Shown here: positions 8,658 to 16,687 of the stretch, piece after piece
Numbering within the stretch: position 1 is the stretch's first letter
Layout of the letters: every line of letters begins with the position of its first letter
Origin: Brucella pecoris
GTDB lineage: Bacteria; Pseudomonadota; Alphaproteobacteria; Rhizobiales; Rhizobiaceae
Assembly: GCF_006376675.1 (NCBI RefSeq)
Contig: NZ_VEWK01000004.1
Span: 186,001-250,000 of the forward strand
Reading direction: 5' to 3'
Length of the DNA stretch: 64,000 bases
The notes under the pieces: generated by a model
Seen by the model: the letters and a program-made list of their open reading frames with translations, nothing else
Told to the model about the DNA's origin: nothing
Databases searched by the model: none
Made by a program: the position numbers and the translations under genes

Positions 8658-11234
8658 ATGCCAGAGTTCGGCGCAACGGGGAATTTGCGGAATGTTTCCG
8701 CAATCGTTACTGGCAGGCAATGGCGTCCTGCCGCCCATGTTGCAAAGCCGTTCGCCTGGCTTGCTTCGAAAAAAGCCCTGATGAAGGCTTCCGTTTCCCT
8801 CGCAACGCTTTTTACAGCCGTACCCGCCTTTGCGCAGGGCGCGGAATCGGCGCGCATCGCCCTGCCCTTCGGTGGCGGCAGTATCGGCGCGTTCGAGGTC
8901 ATCCAGTTTTCCATGTTCCTCGGCGTGATGGGCGCAGCTCTTCTTTCTGCCGGCTGGCTGATCCGCGAACGATCGCGCGTTGCCGCAGAAAACAAGGAAC
9001 TGCGTTCCAAATTCGCCGACCTCAATCTGGTCGCCCAGCGCAATGAAGCCCTGCTCAACCTCAAGGATCAGCGCATTGTGGTCTGGGACGGTCACGGCAC
9101 ACGCGCTGAAGTCGTCGGGCTATTGCCGGACGACAGTGCTGCCCCGCAGGATCGTTCGACCTTTCTGGCTTTTGGCCGCTGGCTGCGTCCGCAATCAGTG
9201 GTGGCGCTTGAGCGCGCCATTGGAATGCTGCGCGAACAGGCGCGGGCGTTCGATCTGACGGTTGAAACCGTCAATGGCACACTGCTCGACGTGCGTGGGC
9301 GCACATCGGGCGGCTTTGCTGTGGCCCGTTTCCTGAGTCTGCAAGGCGTGCAGGCGGAACGTGCAGCATTACAGGCGCAAAACCGTGAGTTTTCTGAGCG
9401 TATCGAGCTTTTCCGCCGTCTTCTCGACCGGATCGACCAACCTGTCTGGGCGCGAGACGCCAGTGGGCGTGTTGAATGGGTCAATGCCGCCTATGCGCAA
9501 GCTGTCGATATGGCGAATGCAAGCCAGGTCATTTCCGAAGGGCGCGAGCTTTTCGGCGCGCAAGCGCGCCAGCGTCTGGAGCGCGACCGCTTTGCCGAGC
9601 CTGTCCTGCAGGAACAACTGACGGCTGTCGTACACGGTGACCGCCGCCTTTTCGATGTGACGGATGTCAGCGCGGAAACGGGGTCTGTCGGGCTCGGCTT
9701 CGACCAGACCGAAGCGCAGGCTATGCGTGAAGAGCTGAACCGCACGATGAAGAGCCATGCCGAAACGCTGGACCAGCTTTCGACCGCAGTGGCGATTTTC
9801 GATCCCGAGATGAAGCTGCAATTCTTCAATCAGGCTTTCGCGAAATTGTGGTCGCTCGATACCGCTTGGCTGGAATCGCAGCCCAGCAACACGCTGATCC
9901 TCGACCGCCTGCGTTCGGAAGGCAAGCTGCCCGAACAGCCGGAATGGCGCAAGTGGAAGGATTCCGTCCTTTCGGCCTATCGCGCTGTCGAGCCGCAGGA
10001 ACATATGTGGCATCTGCCCGATACGCGGACGATGCGTGTTGTCTCCAACCCGCACCCGCAAGGCGGTGTGACGTGGTTTTTCGAGAACATGACCGAAAAG
10101 TTCGAACTCGAAGGCCGTTACAACACGCTCATCAAGGTGCAGGGCGAAACGCTCGACCATCTGGCGGAAGCAGTGGCAGTGTTCGGTTCTGACGGGCGCA
10201 TCCGGCTTTCCAACCCGTCTTTTGCCGATCTCTGGGCACTGCCGATGCCGCTCATCGTCGAAGGCACGCATATTTCATCGATCGCCAAGATCTGCGGCGA
10301 ACGCGGCGGCAACGGTCTGTGGGATGATTTCGTCTCCACCGTCACCGGCTTCCTGGACACGCGCGACGGGCGCATGGGGCAGGTGGAGCTGGACGACGGC
10401 GCCATTCTCTCCTTCGCAGTCGTGCCATTGCCGAAGGGCCAGACCATGCTGACCTTCATCGACGTTACCGACACGGTGCGCGTCGAACGGGCGCTCAAGG
10501 AAAAGAACGAGGCGCTGGAGCTGGCCGACCAGATCAAGAACGATTTTGTCCAGCACGTTTCCTATGAATTGCGTTCACCGCTCACAAACATCATCGGCTT
10601 TACCGAACTGCTGCAGACGCCGGCTTTCGGATCGCTCAACGAGCGCCAGATAGAATATCTCGACCATATCAGCACATCGTCATCGGTACTGCTGACCATC
10701 GTCAACGACATTCTCGATCTGGCGACCGTCGATGCAGGCATCATGGAACTGGAGGTCGGCGAAGTTTCCGTTGTGGAAGCGATTTCCGCTGCTGCCTCCC
10801 GTGTCGGCGAGCGCATGCGCGACCATGATATCGGGCTCGACATCGACATTGCCGACGATGTGGATGTATTCAAGGCCGACGCGAATCGCGTCCGGCAGGT
10901 GCTTTTCAACCTCCTATCCAACGCCACCAACTATGCGCCGGAAGGCTCCAGCATCCAGCTACAGGTGGCGCGTGAAGGATCAGAAGTGGTCTTTGCCGTC
11001 CATGATGACGGTCCCGGCATGCCCGGAGAAGTGCTCGACACGGTCTTCAAGCGCTTCCAGTCCTATCCGAATGGCGGTCGCCGCCGGGGTGCCGGGCTGG
11101 GACTTGCCATCGTCAAGAGCTTTGTCGAGCTGCATGGTGGGTCGGTCGACATTGATACGGGTTCCGGTCGTGGAACAACGGTCATTTGCCGCTTTCCGTC
11201 GGAAACACGCAGCTTCCGCGTCGCAGCCGAATAA
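8658..11234 (+). CDS. divL: Cell-cycle PAS kinase-like protein DivL (tyrosine in place of phospho-histidine)
   Basis: Atypical membrane kinase that in Caulobacter and rhizobia tunes the CckA phosphorelay controlling CtrA. Starting at 8658 (AAAAGGAC just upstream), the protein has 858 residues. A hydrophobic segment (about residues 70-100, FLGVMGAALLSAGWLI) anchors it; PAS-like repeats follow, and the last 240 residues form a kinase core. The H box reads HVSYELRSPLTNI, with Y636 where HisKA proteins have the phospho-histidine: the DivL hallmark. N box (NLLSNATNYAPEG), G1 (DDGPGMPGE) and G2 (GAGLGLAIV) are intact, so ATP binding is likely kept. A start at 8781 giving a clean signal-like N terminus is an alternative. 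The next gene follows after 14 bp. Confidence 0.93.
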   Translation: MPEFGATGNLRNVSAIVTGRQWRPAAHVAKPFAWLASKKALMKASVSLATLFTAVPAFAQGAESARIALPFGGGSIGAFEVIQFSMFLGVMGAALLSAGWLIRERSRVAAENKELRSKFADLNLVAQRNEALLNLKDQRIVVWDGHGTRAEVVGLLPDDSAAPQDRSTFLAFGRWLRPQSVVALERAIGMLREQARAFDLTVETVNGTLLDVRGRTSGGFAVARFLSLQGVQAERAALQAQNREFSERIELFRRLLDRIDQPVWARDASGRVEWVNAAYAQAVDMANASQVISEGRELFGAQARQRLERDRFAEPVLQEQLTAVVHGDRRLFDVTDVSAETGSVGLGFDQTEAQAMREELNRTMKSHAETLDQLSTAVAIFDPEMKLQFFNQAFAKLWSLDTAWLESQPSNTLILDRLRSEGKLPEQPEWRKWKDSVLSAYRAVEPQEHMWHLPDTRTMRVVSNPHPQGGVTWFFENMTEKFELEGRYNTLIKVQGETLDHLAEAVAVFGSDGRIRLSNPSFADLWALPMPLIVEGTHISSIAKICGERGGNGLWDDFVSTVTGFLDTRDGRMGQVELDDGAILSFAVVPLPKGQTMLTFIDVTDTVRVERALKEKNEALELADQIKNDFVQHVSYELRSPLTNIIGFTELLQTPAFGSLNERQIEYLDHISTSSSVLLTIVNDILDLATVDAGIMELEVGEVSVVEAISAAASRVGERMRDHDIGLDIDIADDVDVFKADANRVRQVLFNLLSNATNYAPEGSSIQLQVAREGSEVVFAVHDDGPGMPGEVLDTVFKRFQSYPNGGRRRGAGLGLAIVKSFVELHGGSVDIDTGSGRGTTVICRFPSETRSFRVAAE

Positions 11235-11248
11235 GGTAAAGGGTGCCC

Positions 11249-12769
11249 ATGAGCGCCTCACAATCCAGTATTAGCTATTTCTTGCCCGACGAAGCCGCAA
11301 CGCGGCGTTTCGGCGAGGATTTCGCCCTCGCCTTGCAGAAGGGCGATCTCGTCACGCTTTCCGGTGATCTCGGTGCGGGAAAATCCTCACTTGCCCGCGC
11401 GATCATTCGGGCCATCGCCGATGATGAAGGACTGGATGTTCCGAGCCCAACTTTCACGCTGGTGCAAAGCTATGAGACTTTGCGCATTCCTGTTGCTCAT
11501 GCCGATCTTTACCGTATTTCACACGGCGAAGAGCTGGATGAGCTGGGACTGCCGGAGTTTCTGGAAGATGGCGTGGTTCTGGCCGAATGGCCGGAGCAGG
11601 GCGAGGGGTTCCTGCCCGAGCCGTCCTTTGCCGTCACACTGAGCCATGAAGGGGCAGGGCGGCGCATTACCGTGTCCGGACCTGTCGCCGCGATCCAGCG
11701 GCTGGAACGCAGCTTGGCGATTCGTGCTTTTCTGGACCTTCATGGGCGCACCGACGCAACGCGACGCTATTTGCAGGGCGATGCCTCCCCACGTAAATAT
11801 GAGACGATCCGCACCGCTGCTCACGGCGTTGAAATTCTGATGAATGCGCCGCAGATGCCATACGATCCGCCGCTGCGGGACGGAAAATCCTATCGGCAGA
11901 TTGCGCATCTGGCGGAAAACATTTTTGCCTTTGCTGCCATTGATAGGCTTCTTGCAGGGCAGGGCTTCCGTGTGCCGCAAATGCGTGCTGCCGATCTCGA
12001 TGCCGGTTTTCTGATCCTTGAGAATCTCGGATCGGAAGGCGTGCGTGCGGCTTCCGGTGAACCCGTCGCCGAACGATACGAAGCCGCCGGGCGCTTTCTG
12101 GCGGACTTGCATGGCGTTGCCTGGCCCGAGCATGCGCCGGTGGCTGGGTATCCCGACCACATCATCGCCGGTTTTGACCGCGATGCGATGATGATCGAGG
12201 TCAGCCTGATCGGCCAGTGGTATGCGCCGCGCATGATGGGCAGGCAGCTCACGGACGCAGAAAAGCAAGCTTATGAAGCCGCATGGGATCGCGTGATCGC
12301 CGACATTGCGGATGTCGAAAAGAGCTTGCTCTTGCGCGACTATCATTCGCCGAACTTGTTCTGGTTTCCAGATGCCGAAGACAAGATCGGTGTCATCGAT
12401 TTTCAGGATGCGATGATTGGACCGGCAGCCTATGACGTGGCTTCACTGGCCCTCGATGCGCGTGTGACGATTTCGCCGGAACTGGAACAGGCTGTTGTCA
12501 CCGCCTATTGCGATGAGCGTCGCGCACAGGGGCATGTGTTCGACGAGGCTTTGTTCCGCAAAGCCTATGCGGCCATGGGTGCACAGCGCAATGCCAAGCT
12601 ACTCGGTCTTTTCGTGCGGCTCGACGAGCGGGATGGTAAGCCGGATTATCTAAAACACCTGCCGCGCATTTACGACTATCTGGGACGTGTGCTGAAACAT
12701 CCGGTCATGGCACCGGTGGCAGCGTGGTTCGAGGAATTGGGATTGATGCAGCAAGAGGCCGCGCGATGA
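11249..12769 (+). CDS. tsaE-amgK: TsaE-AmgK fusion: tRNA t6A ATPase plus anomeric MurNAc/GlcNAc kinase
   Basis: A 506-residue two-domain protein. Residues about 1-155 are TsaE, the ATPase for N6-threonylcarbamoyladenosine synthesis on tRNA, with Walker A SGDLGAGKSSLARAI and the YRI/EWP blocks. Residues about 165-506 are an aminoglycoside-phosphotransferase-fold kinase with catalytic LLLRDYHSPNLFW and metal-binding VIDFQDAMIGPAAYD, matching AmgK, which phosphorylates MurNAc/GlcNAc at the anomeric carbon in peptidoglycan recycling. The identity of the second half is supported by murU directly after it with a 4-bp overlap. A GTG six bases upstream is an alternative start. Confidence 0.9.
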   Translation: MSASQSSISYFLPDEAATRRFGEDFALALQKGDLVTLSGDLGAGKSSLARAIIRAIADDEGLDVPSPTFTLVQSYETLRIPVAHADLYRISHGEELDELGLPEFLEDGVVLAEWPEQGEGFLPEPSFAVTLSHEGAGRRITVSGPVAAIQRLERSLAIRAFLDLHGRTDATRRYLQGDASPRKYETIRTAAHGVEILMNAPQMPYDPPLRDGKSYRQIAHLAENIFAFAAIDRLLAGQGFRVPQMRAADLDAGFLILENLGSEGVRAASGEPVAERYEAAGRFLADLHGVAWPEHAPVAGYPDHIIAGFDRDAMMIEVSLIGQWYAPRMMGRQLTDAEKQAYEAAWDRVIADIADVEKSLLLRDYHSPNLFWFPDAEDKIGVIDFQDAMIGPAAYDVASLALDARVTISPELEQAVVTAYCDERRAQGHVFDEALFRKAYAAMGAQRNAKLLGLFVRLDERDGKPDYLKHLPRIYDYLGRVLKHPVMAPVAAWFEELGLMQQEAAR

Positions 12770-13515
12770 AAATGCCTGAAATGGCGAAAATGCCTGAAAT
12801 GGCCCCGAAGACGGCTATGGTTCTTGCCGCCGGGCTTGGCAAGCGTATGCGTCCCATCACCGAAACCATTCCGAAACCGCTGGTCAAGGTGGCGGGCAAG
12901 CCCTTGATCGATTGGGGGCTCGATGCAGCAGTGCGGGCAGGCATCGGTACGGCAATTGTCAATGTGCACTATTTAGCCGACCAACTGGAGGATCATCTTC
13001 GTCAGCGTAGCAATCTGAAGATCGTGATTTCGGACGAACGTGAGGAGCTGCTCGATTCCGCTGGCGGTATTGTGAAGACGCTGCCGCTGCTTGGAGCAGA
13101 GCCGTTTTTTATTCTGAATGCCGATACATTCTGGGTCGGCGACGAGAAAGCTCCCAATCTGTCGGCGCTTGCTGAGGCCTGGGACGCGGAGCGGATGGAT
13201 ATTCTCCTGATGACGGCGCGTCTCGATCAGGAAACGGGCTATGAAGGCAAGGGTGATTTCGTTGCCGACGAAAACGGACATTTGCGCCGCGCGCGCGATG
13301 TCTCGGGCGAGCCGGTGATCTATGCCGGAGCAGGGATCATCCACCCCCGCATCTTTGATCAGGCTTTGCCGGGTGTGTCCTCGCTCAACCGCTATTTCGA
13401 TGAAGCGATTGCAGCAAGTCGCCTTTATGGTATGCCAATGACCGGGCACTGGCTGACCGTCGGAACGCCGGACGCAATCGGCGAGGCGGAGGCAGCGCTT
13501 ACCACATTTGCATGA
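12766..13515 (+). CDS. murU: N-acetylmuramate-1-phosphate uridylyltransferase MurU
   Basis: Makes UDP-MurNAc from MurNAc-1-phosphate and UTP, completing the AmgK/MurU recycling route that bypasses de novo UDP-MurNAc synthesis and fosfomycin-sensitive MurA. It is a nucleotidyltransferase of 249 residues with the signature AMVLAAGLGKRMRPITE, the PKPLVKVAGKPLI block and NADTFW. The ATG overlaps the tsaE-amgK stop (ATGA). The first residues, MKMPEMAKMPEMAPK, come from an exact short tandem duplication. A longer start inside the previous gene is not needed. Confidence 0.88.
   Translation: MKMPEMAKMPEMAPKTAMVLAAGLGKRMRPITETIPKPLVKVAGKPLIDWGLDAAVRAGIGTAIVNVHYLADQLEDHLRQRSNLKIVISDEREELLDSAGGIVKTLPLLGAEPFFILNADTFWVGDEKAPNLSALAEAWDAERMDILLMTARLDQETGYEGKGDFVADENGHLRRARDVSGEPVIYAGAGIIHPRIFDQALPGVSSLNRYFDEAIAASRLYGMPMTGHWLTVGTPDAIGEAEAALTTFA
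12769..12803 (+). repeat. 17-18 bp tandem duplication at the 5' end of murU
   Basis: AAAATGCCTGAAATGGC occurs twice in direct succession just after the ATG, giving the in-frame residues KMPEMA twice. It is 18 bp, so it keeps the frame and adds six residues before the conserved nucleotide-binding loop. Confidence 0.8.
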
Positions 13516-13528
13516 GGAGGTAGAAAGC

Positions 13529-16500
13529 ATGAGCGTACGACGGCCCAGAGATGGGAAACAGCGCCTGTTTTCAATTCCTCCCGGCACGCCGTTTCTGCCT
13601 GCTTTTGCAAAAGCGCTTCTGGAAGGGCGGCTGGTCGAAGGTTTTCCCGGCAATCCATCGGATCCGCTGGCATTGGCCAATGCAACCATCTATGTGCCAA
13701 CGCGCCGTGCGGCGCGCGCGTTGAGATCGATACTGGTCGATAGGAATCCGGCTAAAAGCGCTATTTTGCCGACGATAAAACCGCTTGGCGATGTGGACGA
13801 AAATGCCGCTTTCTTCAATGCGGGTTCGTTGGGTGTCTTCGATATTAATCCGCCGATCGGTACGGCGGAGCGGCTTCTGCTACTGGCACGATTGATCCGT
13901 CCATGGCGGGAATCGCTACCCTCCCATGTGCGCGCTCTATTCGGCGTTGACGATGTTTCCGTTCCGGCCACGACTGCCGATGCGATCTGGCTTGCCCGCG
14001 ATCTGGCGGGGTTGATGGATCAGGTCGAAACCGATGGGGCTAAATGGAGCGAGCTTGCAGGAATTGCCCCGGAAGACCTCGCCGACTGGTGGCAGGTCAC
14101 GCTCGGCTTTCTCAACATCGTCACCAATCTGTGGCCGGATATTCTGGCGGAACGCCGGCTTTCAAATCCCGCTGCGCATCGCAACGATCTCATCTGGAGC
14201 GAAGTGAAGCGCCTGCGCGCTCATCCGCCTGCCGGGCCGGTTATCGTTGCCGGTTCCACCGGTTCCATACCGGCGACTGCAGAGCTCATTTCCGCTATTG
14301 CGGACTTGCCGAATGGCGCGGTGGTGCTACCGGGGCTGGACCGCGATCTGGATGATGCCGCCTGGCAGATGCTGGCATCGGCAACCGACAACCCCTCAAT
14401 CTTCGGACATCCGCAATTCGGGTTGCGCAAGCTTCTCGACGCAATGCAGACATTGCGTGCGGATGTGGAACATCTGGACGATATGTCCGCCTCCAAACGC
14501 CTGCGCGAGCGGGTAGTCAGCGAAGCGCTTCGCCCGGCGGAAACGACCGATGCGTGGGGGCAGCTTGCGCGAGATCCTGATATGCAGCCCGAAGCCTTGC
14601 GGCAGGCAGCGCAGACGATCGATCTGATTGAAACTGCCAATGAGCGGGAGGAGGCGCTTGCGGTGGCGCTTGTCCTGCGCGATGCGATCAATGATGAAGG
14701 CAAGACGGCTGCGCTTGTCACGGCAGACCGCAACCTGGCACGGCGCGTGGTGGGTGAACTCGCCCGTTTCGGGATCGATGCCGATGATTCCGGTGGGCGG
14801 CATCTACGCGATGTCGAGACCACGACTTTGCTGCGGCTATTGGTCGAGACCGTCTTTAGTCCGGGTGATCCGGTGGCCTTGCTGGCGCTGGTCAAGCATC
14901 CGCTGCTGCGGCTGGAAGCGCCTCGTATCGATCGACGCCGTGCCGCCGAAACCCTGGAACTCATCGCCTTTCGCGGTGGTACAGGTCGCGCCTCTGTGCT
15001 CGATCTTCCTGCATTTTTCGACCGGCGGCTGGAGGAAAGCGCCAGCCAGCCTTGGCAACCGGCATGGCACGATACGGTCACGCCGGACATGATCGCCGCC
15101 GCCCGAAATCTTAGCGAAAGCCTGTCGAAGGCCGTAGCGCCGCTGGTGCCTTTCGTGATCACCGGACGCAGGACGGAGATCGGTGAAATCGCGCGCGCCA
15201 CGGTCGAAGCATTGGAAAATCTTGCGCGCAATGAAAAGGCCAGCGTCGCGCCTTTTTATTCCGGGGAACGCGGAGAACAGCTCGCTGCCTTTTTGCGCGG
15301 TCTGGTTTCGAGCGAAGCCGGGCTCGATTTCGAGGCTTCGGAATGGCCGGCTGTGCTGGATGCCCTGATAGCGGGCGAGACGGTCAAACCGCATCCCGGC
15401 GGTCATCCGCGTCTCTTCATCTGGGGTGCGCTGGAAGCACGCCTGCAAACCATGGATACGGTGGTGATCGGCGGTCTCAACGAGGGGAGCTGGCCCGCCC
15501 GCACCCGCAATGATCCGTTCATGTCGCGCCCGATGAAGTCGATGATCGCGCTCGATCCGCCCGAACGCCGTACCGGCCTTGCCGCCCACGACTTCCAGAT
15601 GGCGCTCGGCATGGATCATGTTGTGCTGACGCGCTCGCAGCGTTCCGACAATGCGCCGACCGTGCCGTCACGGTGGCTACAGCGGCTTGAAACGGTGCTG
15701 GGCGCGGATGTGACGACCGAAATGCGTAAGCGTGGGGCGCGTTTCATCCAGTGGTCGCGCGAAATCGATCAGGCGCCCGATGTACCTTTCGTCAAGCGCC
15801 CGGAACCAGCACCGCCGGTCCTTGCACGCCCGAAACATTTTTCAGTGACGGAAATCGAAACGCTGCGCCGCGATCCCTATGCTATCTTCGCCAAGAAGAT
15901 ACTGAAACTGCGGCCGCTGGAGCCTTTGATCCGTGACCCCGCCGCTGCCGAGCGCGGCACTTTGTTCCACGATATTCTGGGTCATTTCACGCAAGAGGCA
16001 ATCGATCCGCTGGCGCCCGATGCCGCAGAGCGATTGATGGAGCTGGGGCGCATTCTTTTTGCCGACATGGATCTGCCGACAGAAATCGAGGCCGTTTGGT
16101 GGCCGCGCTTCACGGCGCTCATTCCGCAGTTTCTGGCTTGGGAACGCGAGCGCGCCTATAATGTCCAGACCCGCTTTGCGGAGATTTCATCCGATAAACG
16201 CGAAGTCGAAGGGCTTGGCATCACGCTTTCCGGTCGTGCGGACCGCATCGATCTGATGCGAGACGGAACAGCGGAGATCATCGATTACAAGACGGGATCG
16301 ACACCATCGCCCAAACAGGCGCATGTGCTGTTGTCGCCGCAGCTTGCACTGGAGGCAGCGTTGCTGGCACGCGGCGCATTCCGGGAATTGGGCTCGGTCC
16401 GCGCATCCGATCTGACCTATGTGCGCCTCAAGGCGGGCGGTGAGGTAAGGCCGGAATCCATCCTCAAGATCGGAAGACCGCCATCGGAAAAAACCGCACC

Positions 16501-16687
16501 GGCGCTTGGCGAGGAATCCTGGCAGCGGCTGGCGCAACTACTGGCCGAGTATCAGAAACCGGAAAAAGGCTATCTGTCGCGCGCATTGCCGTTTCGCGAG
16601 ACGGACCTGACAGGCGATTACGACCATCTGGCGCGGGTGCTGGAATGGTCTGCTGGCGGTGAAACGGGCGGGGAGGGCGGCGAGTGA
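13529..16687 (+). CDS. addB: Double-strand break repair protein AddB (cysteine-free)
   Basis: Subunit of the AddAB helicase-nuclease, which processes broken DNA ends and loads RecA. The protein has 1052 residues from the ATG at 13529, preceded by a perfect AGGAGG 8 bases upstream (the in-frame start at 13508 lies in murU). The C-terminal PD-(D/E)XK nuclease is marked by LSGRADRIDL and AEIIDYKTGS. No Walker A is visible near the N terminus. The Firmicutes iron-sulfur cysteine motif (QCP near the nuclease) is replaced by LRRDPYAIFA, and I find no cysteine anywhere in the protein, so it cannot hold a 4Fe-4S cluster. Overlaps addA by 4 bp. Confidence 0.94.
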   Translation: MSVRRPRDGKQRLFSIPPGTPFLPAFAKALLEGRLVEGFPGNPSDPLALANATIYVPTRRAARALRSILVDRNPAKSAILPTIKPLGDVDENAAFFNAGSLGVFDINPPIGTAERLLLLARLIRPWRESLPSHVRALFGVDDVSVPATTADAIWLARDLAGLMDQVETDGAKWSELAGIAPEDLADWWQVTLGFLNIVTNLWPDILAERRLSNPAAHRNDLIWSEVKRLRAHPPAGPVIVAGSTGSIPATAELISAIADLPNGAVVLPGLDRDLDDAAWQMLASATDNPSIFGHPQFGLRKLLDAMQTLRADVEHLDDMSASKRLRERVVSEALRPAETTDAWGQLARDPDMQPEALRQAAQTIDLIETANEREEALAVALVLRDAINDEGKTAALVTADRNLARRVVGELARFGIDADDSGGRHLRDVETTTLLRLLVETVFSPGDPVALLALVKHPLLRLEAPRIDRRRAAETLELIAFRGGTGRASVLDLPAFFDRRLEESASQPWQPAWHDTVTPDMIAAARNLSESLSKAVAPLVPFVITGRRTEIGEIARATVEALENLARNEKASVAPFYSGERGEQLAAFLRGLVSSEAGLDFEASEWPAVLDALIAGETVKPHPGGHPRLFIWGALEARLQTMDTVVIGGLNEGSWPARTRNDPFMSRPMKSMIALDPPERRTGLAAHDFQMALGMDHVVLTRSQRSDNAPTVPSRWLQRLETVLGADVTTEMRKRGARFIQWSREIDQAPDVPFVKRPEPAPPVLARPKHFSVTEIETLRRDPYAIFAKKILKLRPLEPLIRDPAAAERGTLFHDILGHFTQEAIDPLAPDAAERLMELGRILFADMDLPTEIEAVWWPRFTALIPQFLAWERERAYNVQTRFAEISSDKREVEGLGITLSGRADRIDLMRDGTAEIIDYKTGSTPSPKQAHVLLSPQLALEAALLARGAFRELGSVRASDLTYVRLKAGGEVRPESILKIGRPPSEKTAPALGEESWQRLAQLLAEYQKPEKGYLSRALPFRETDLTGDYDHLARVLEWSAGGETGGEGGE

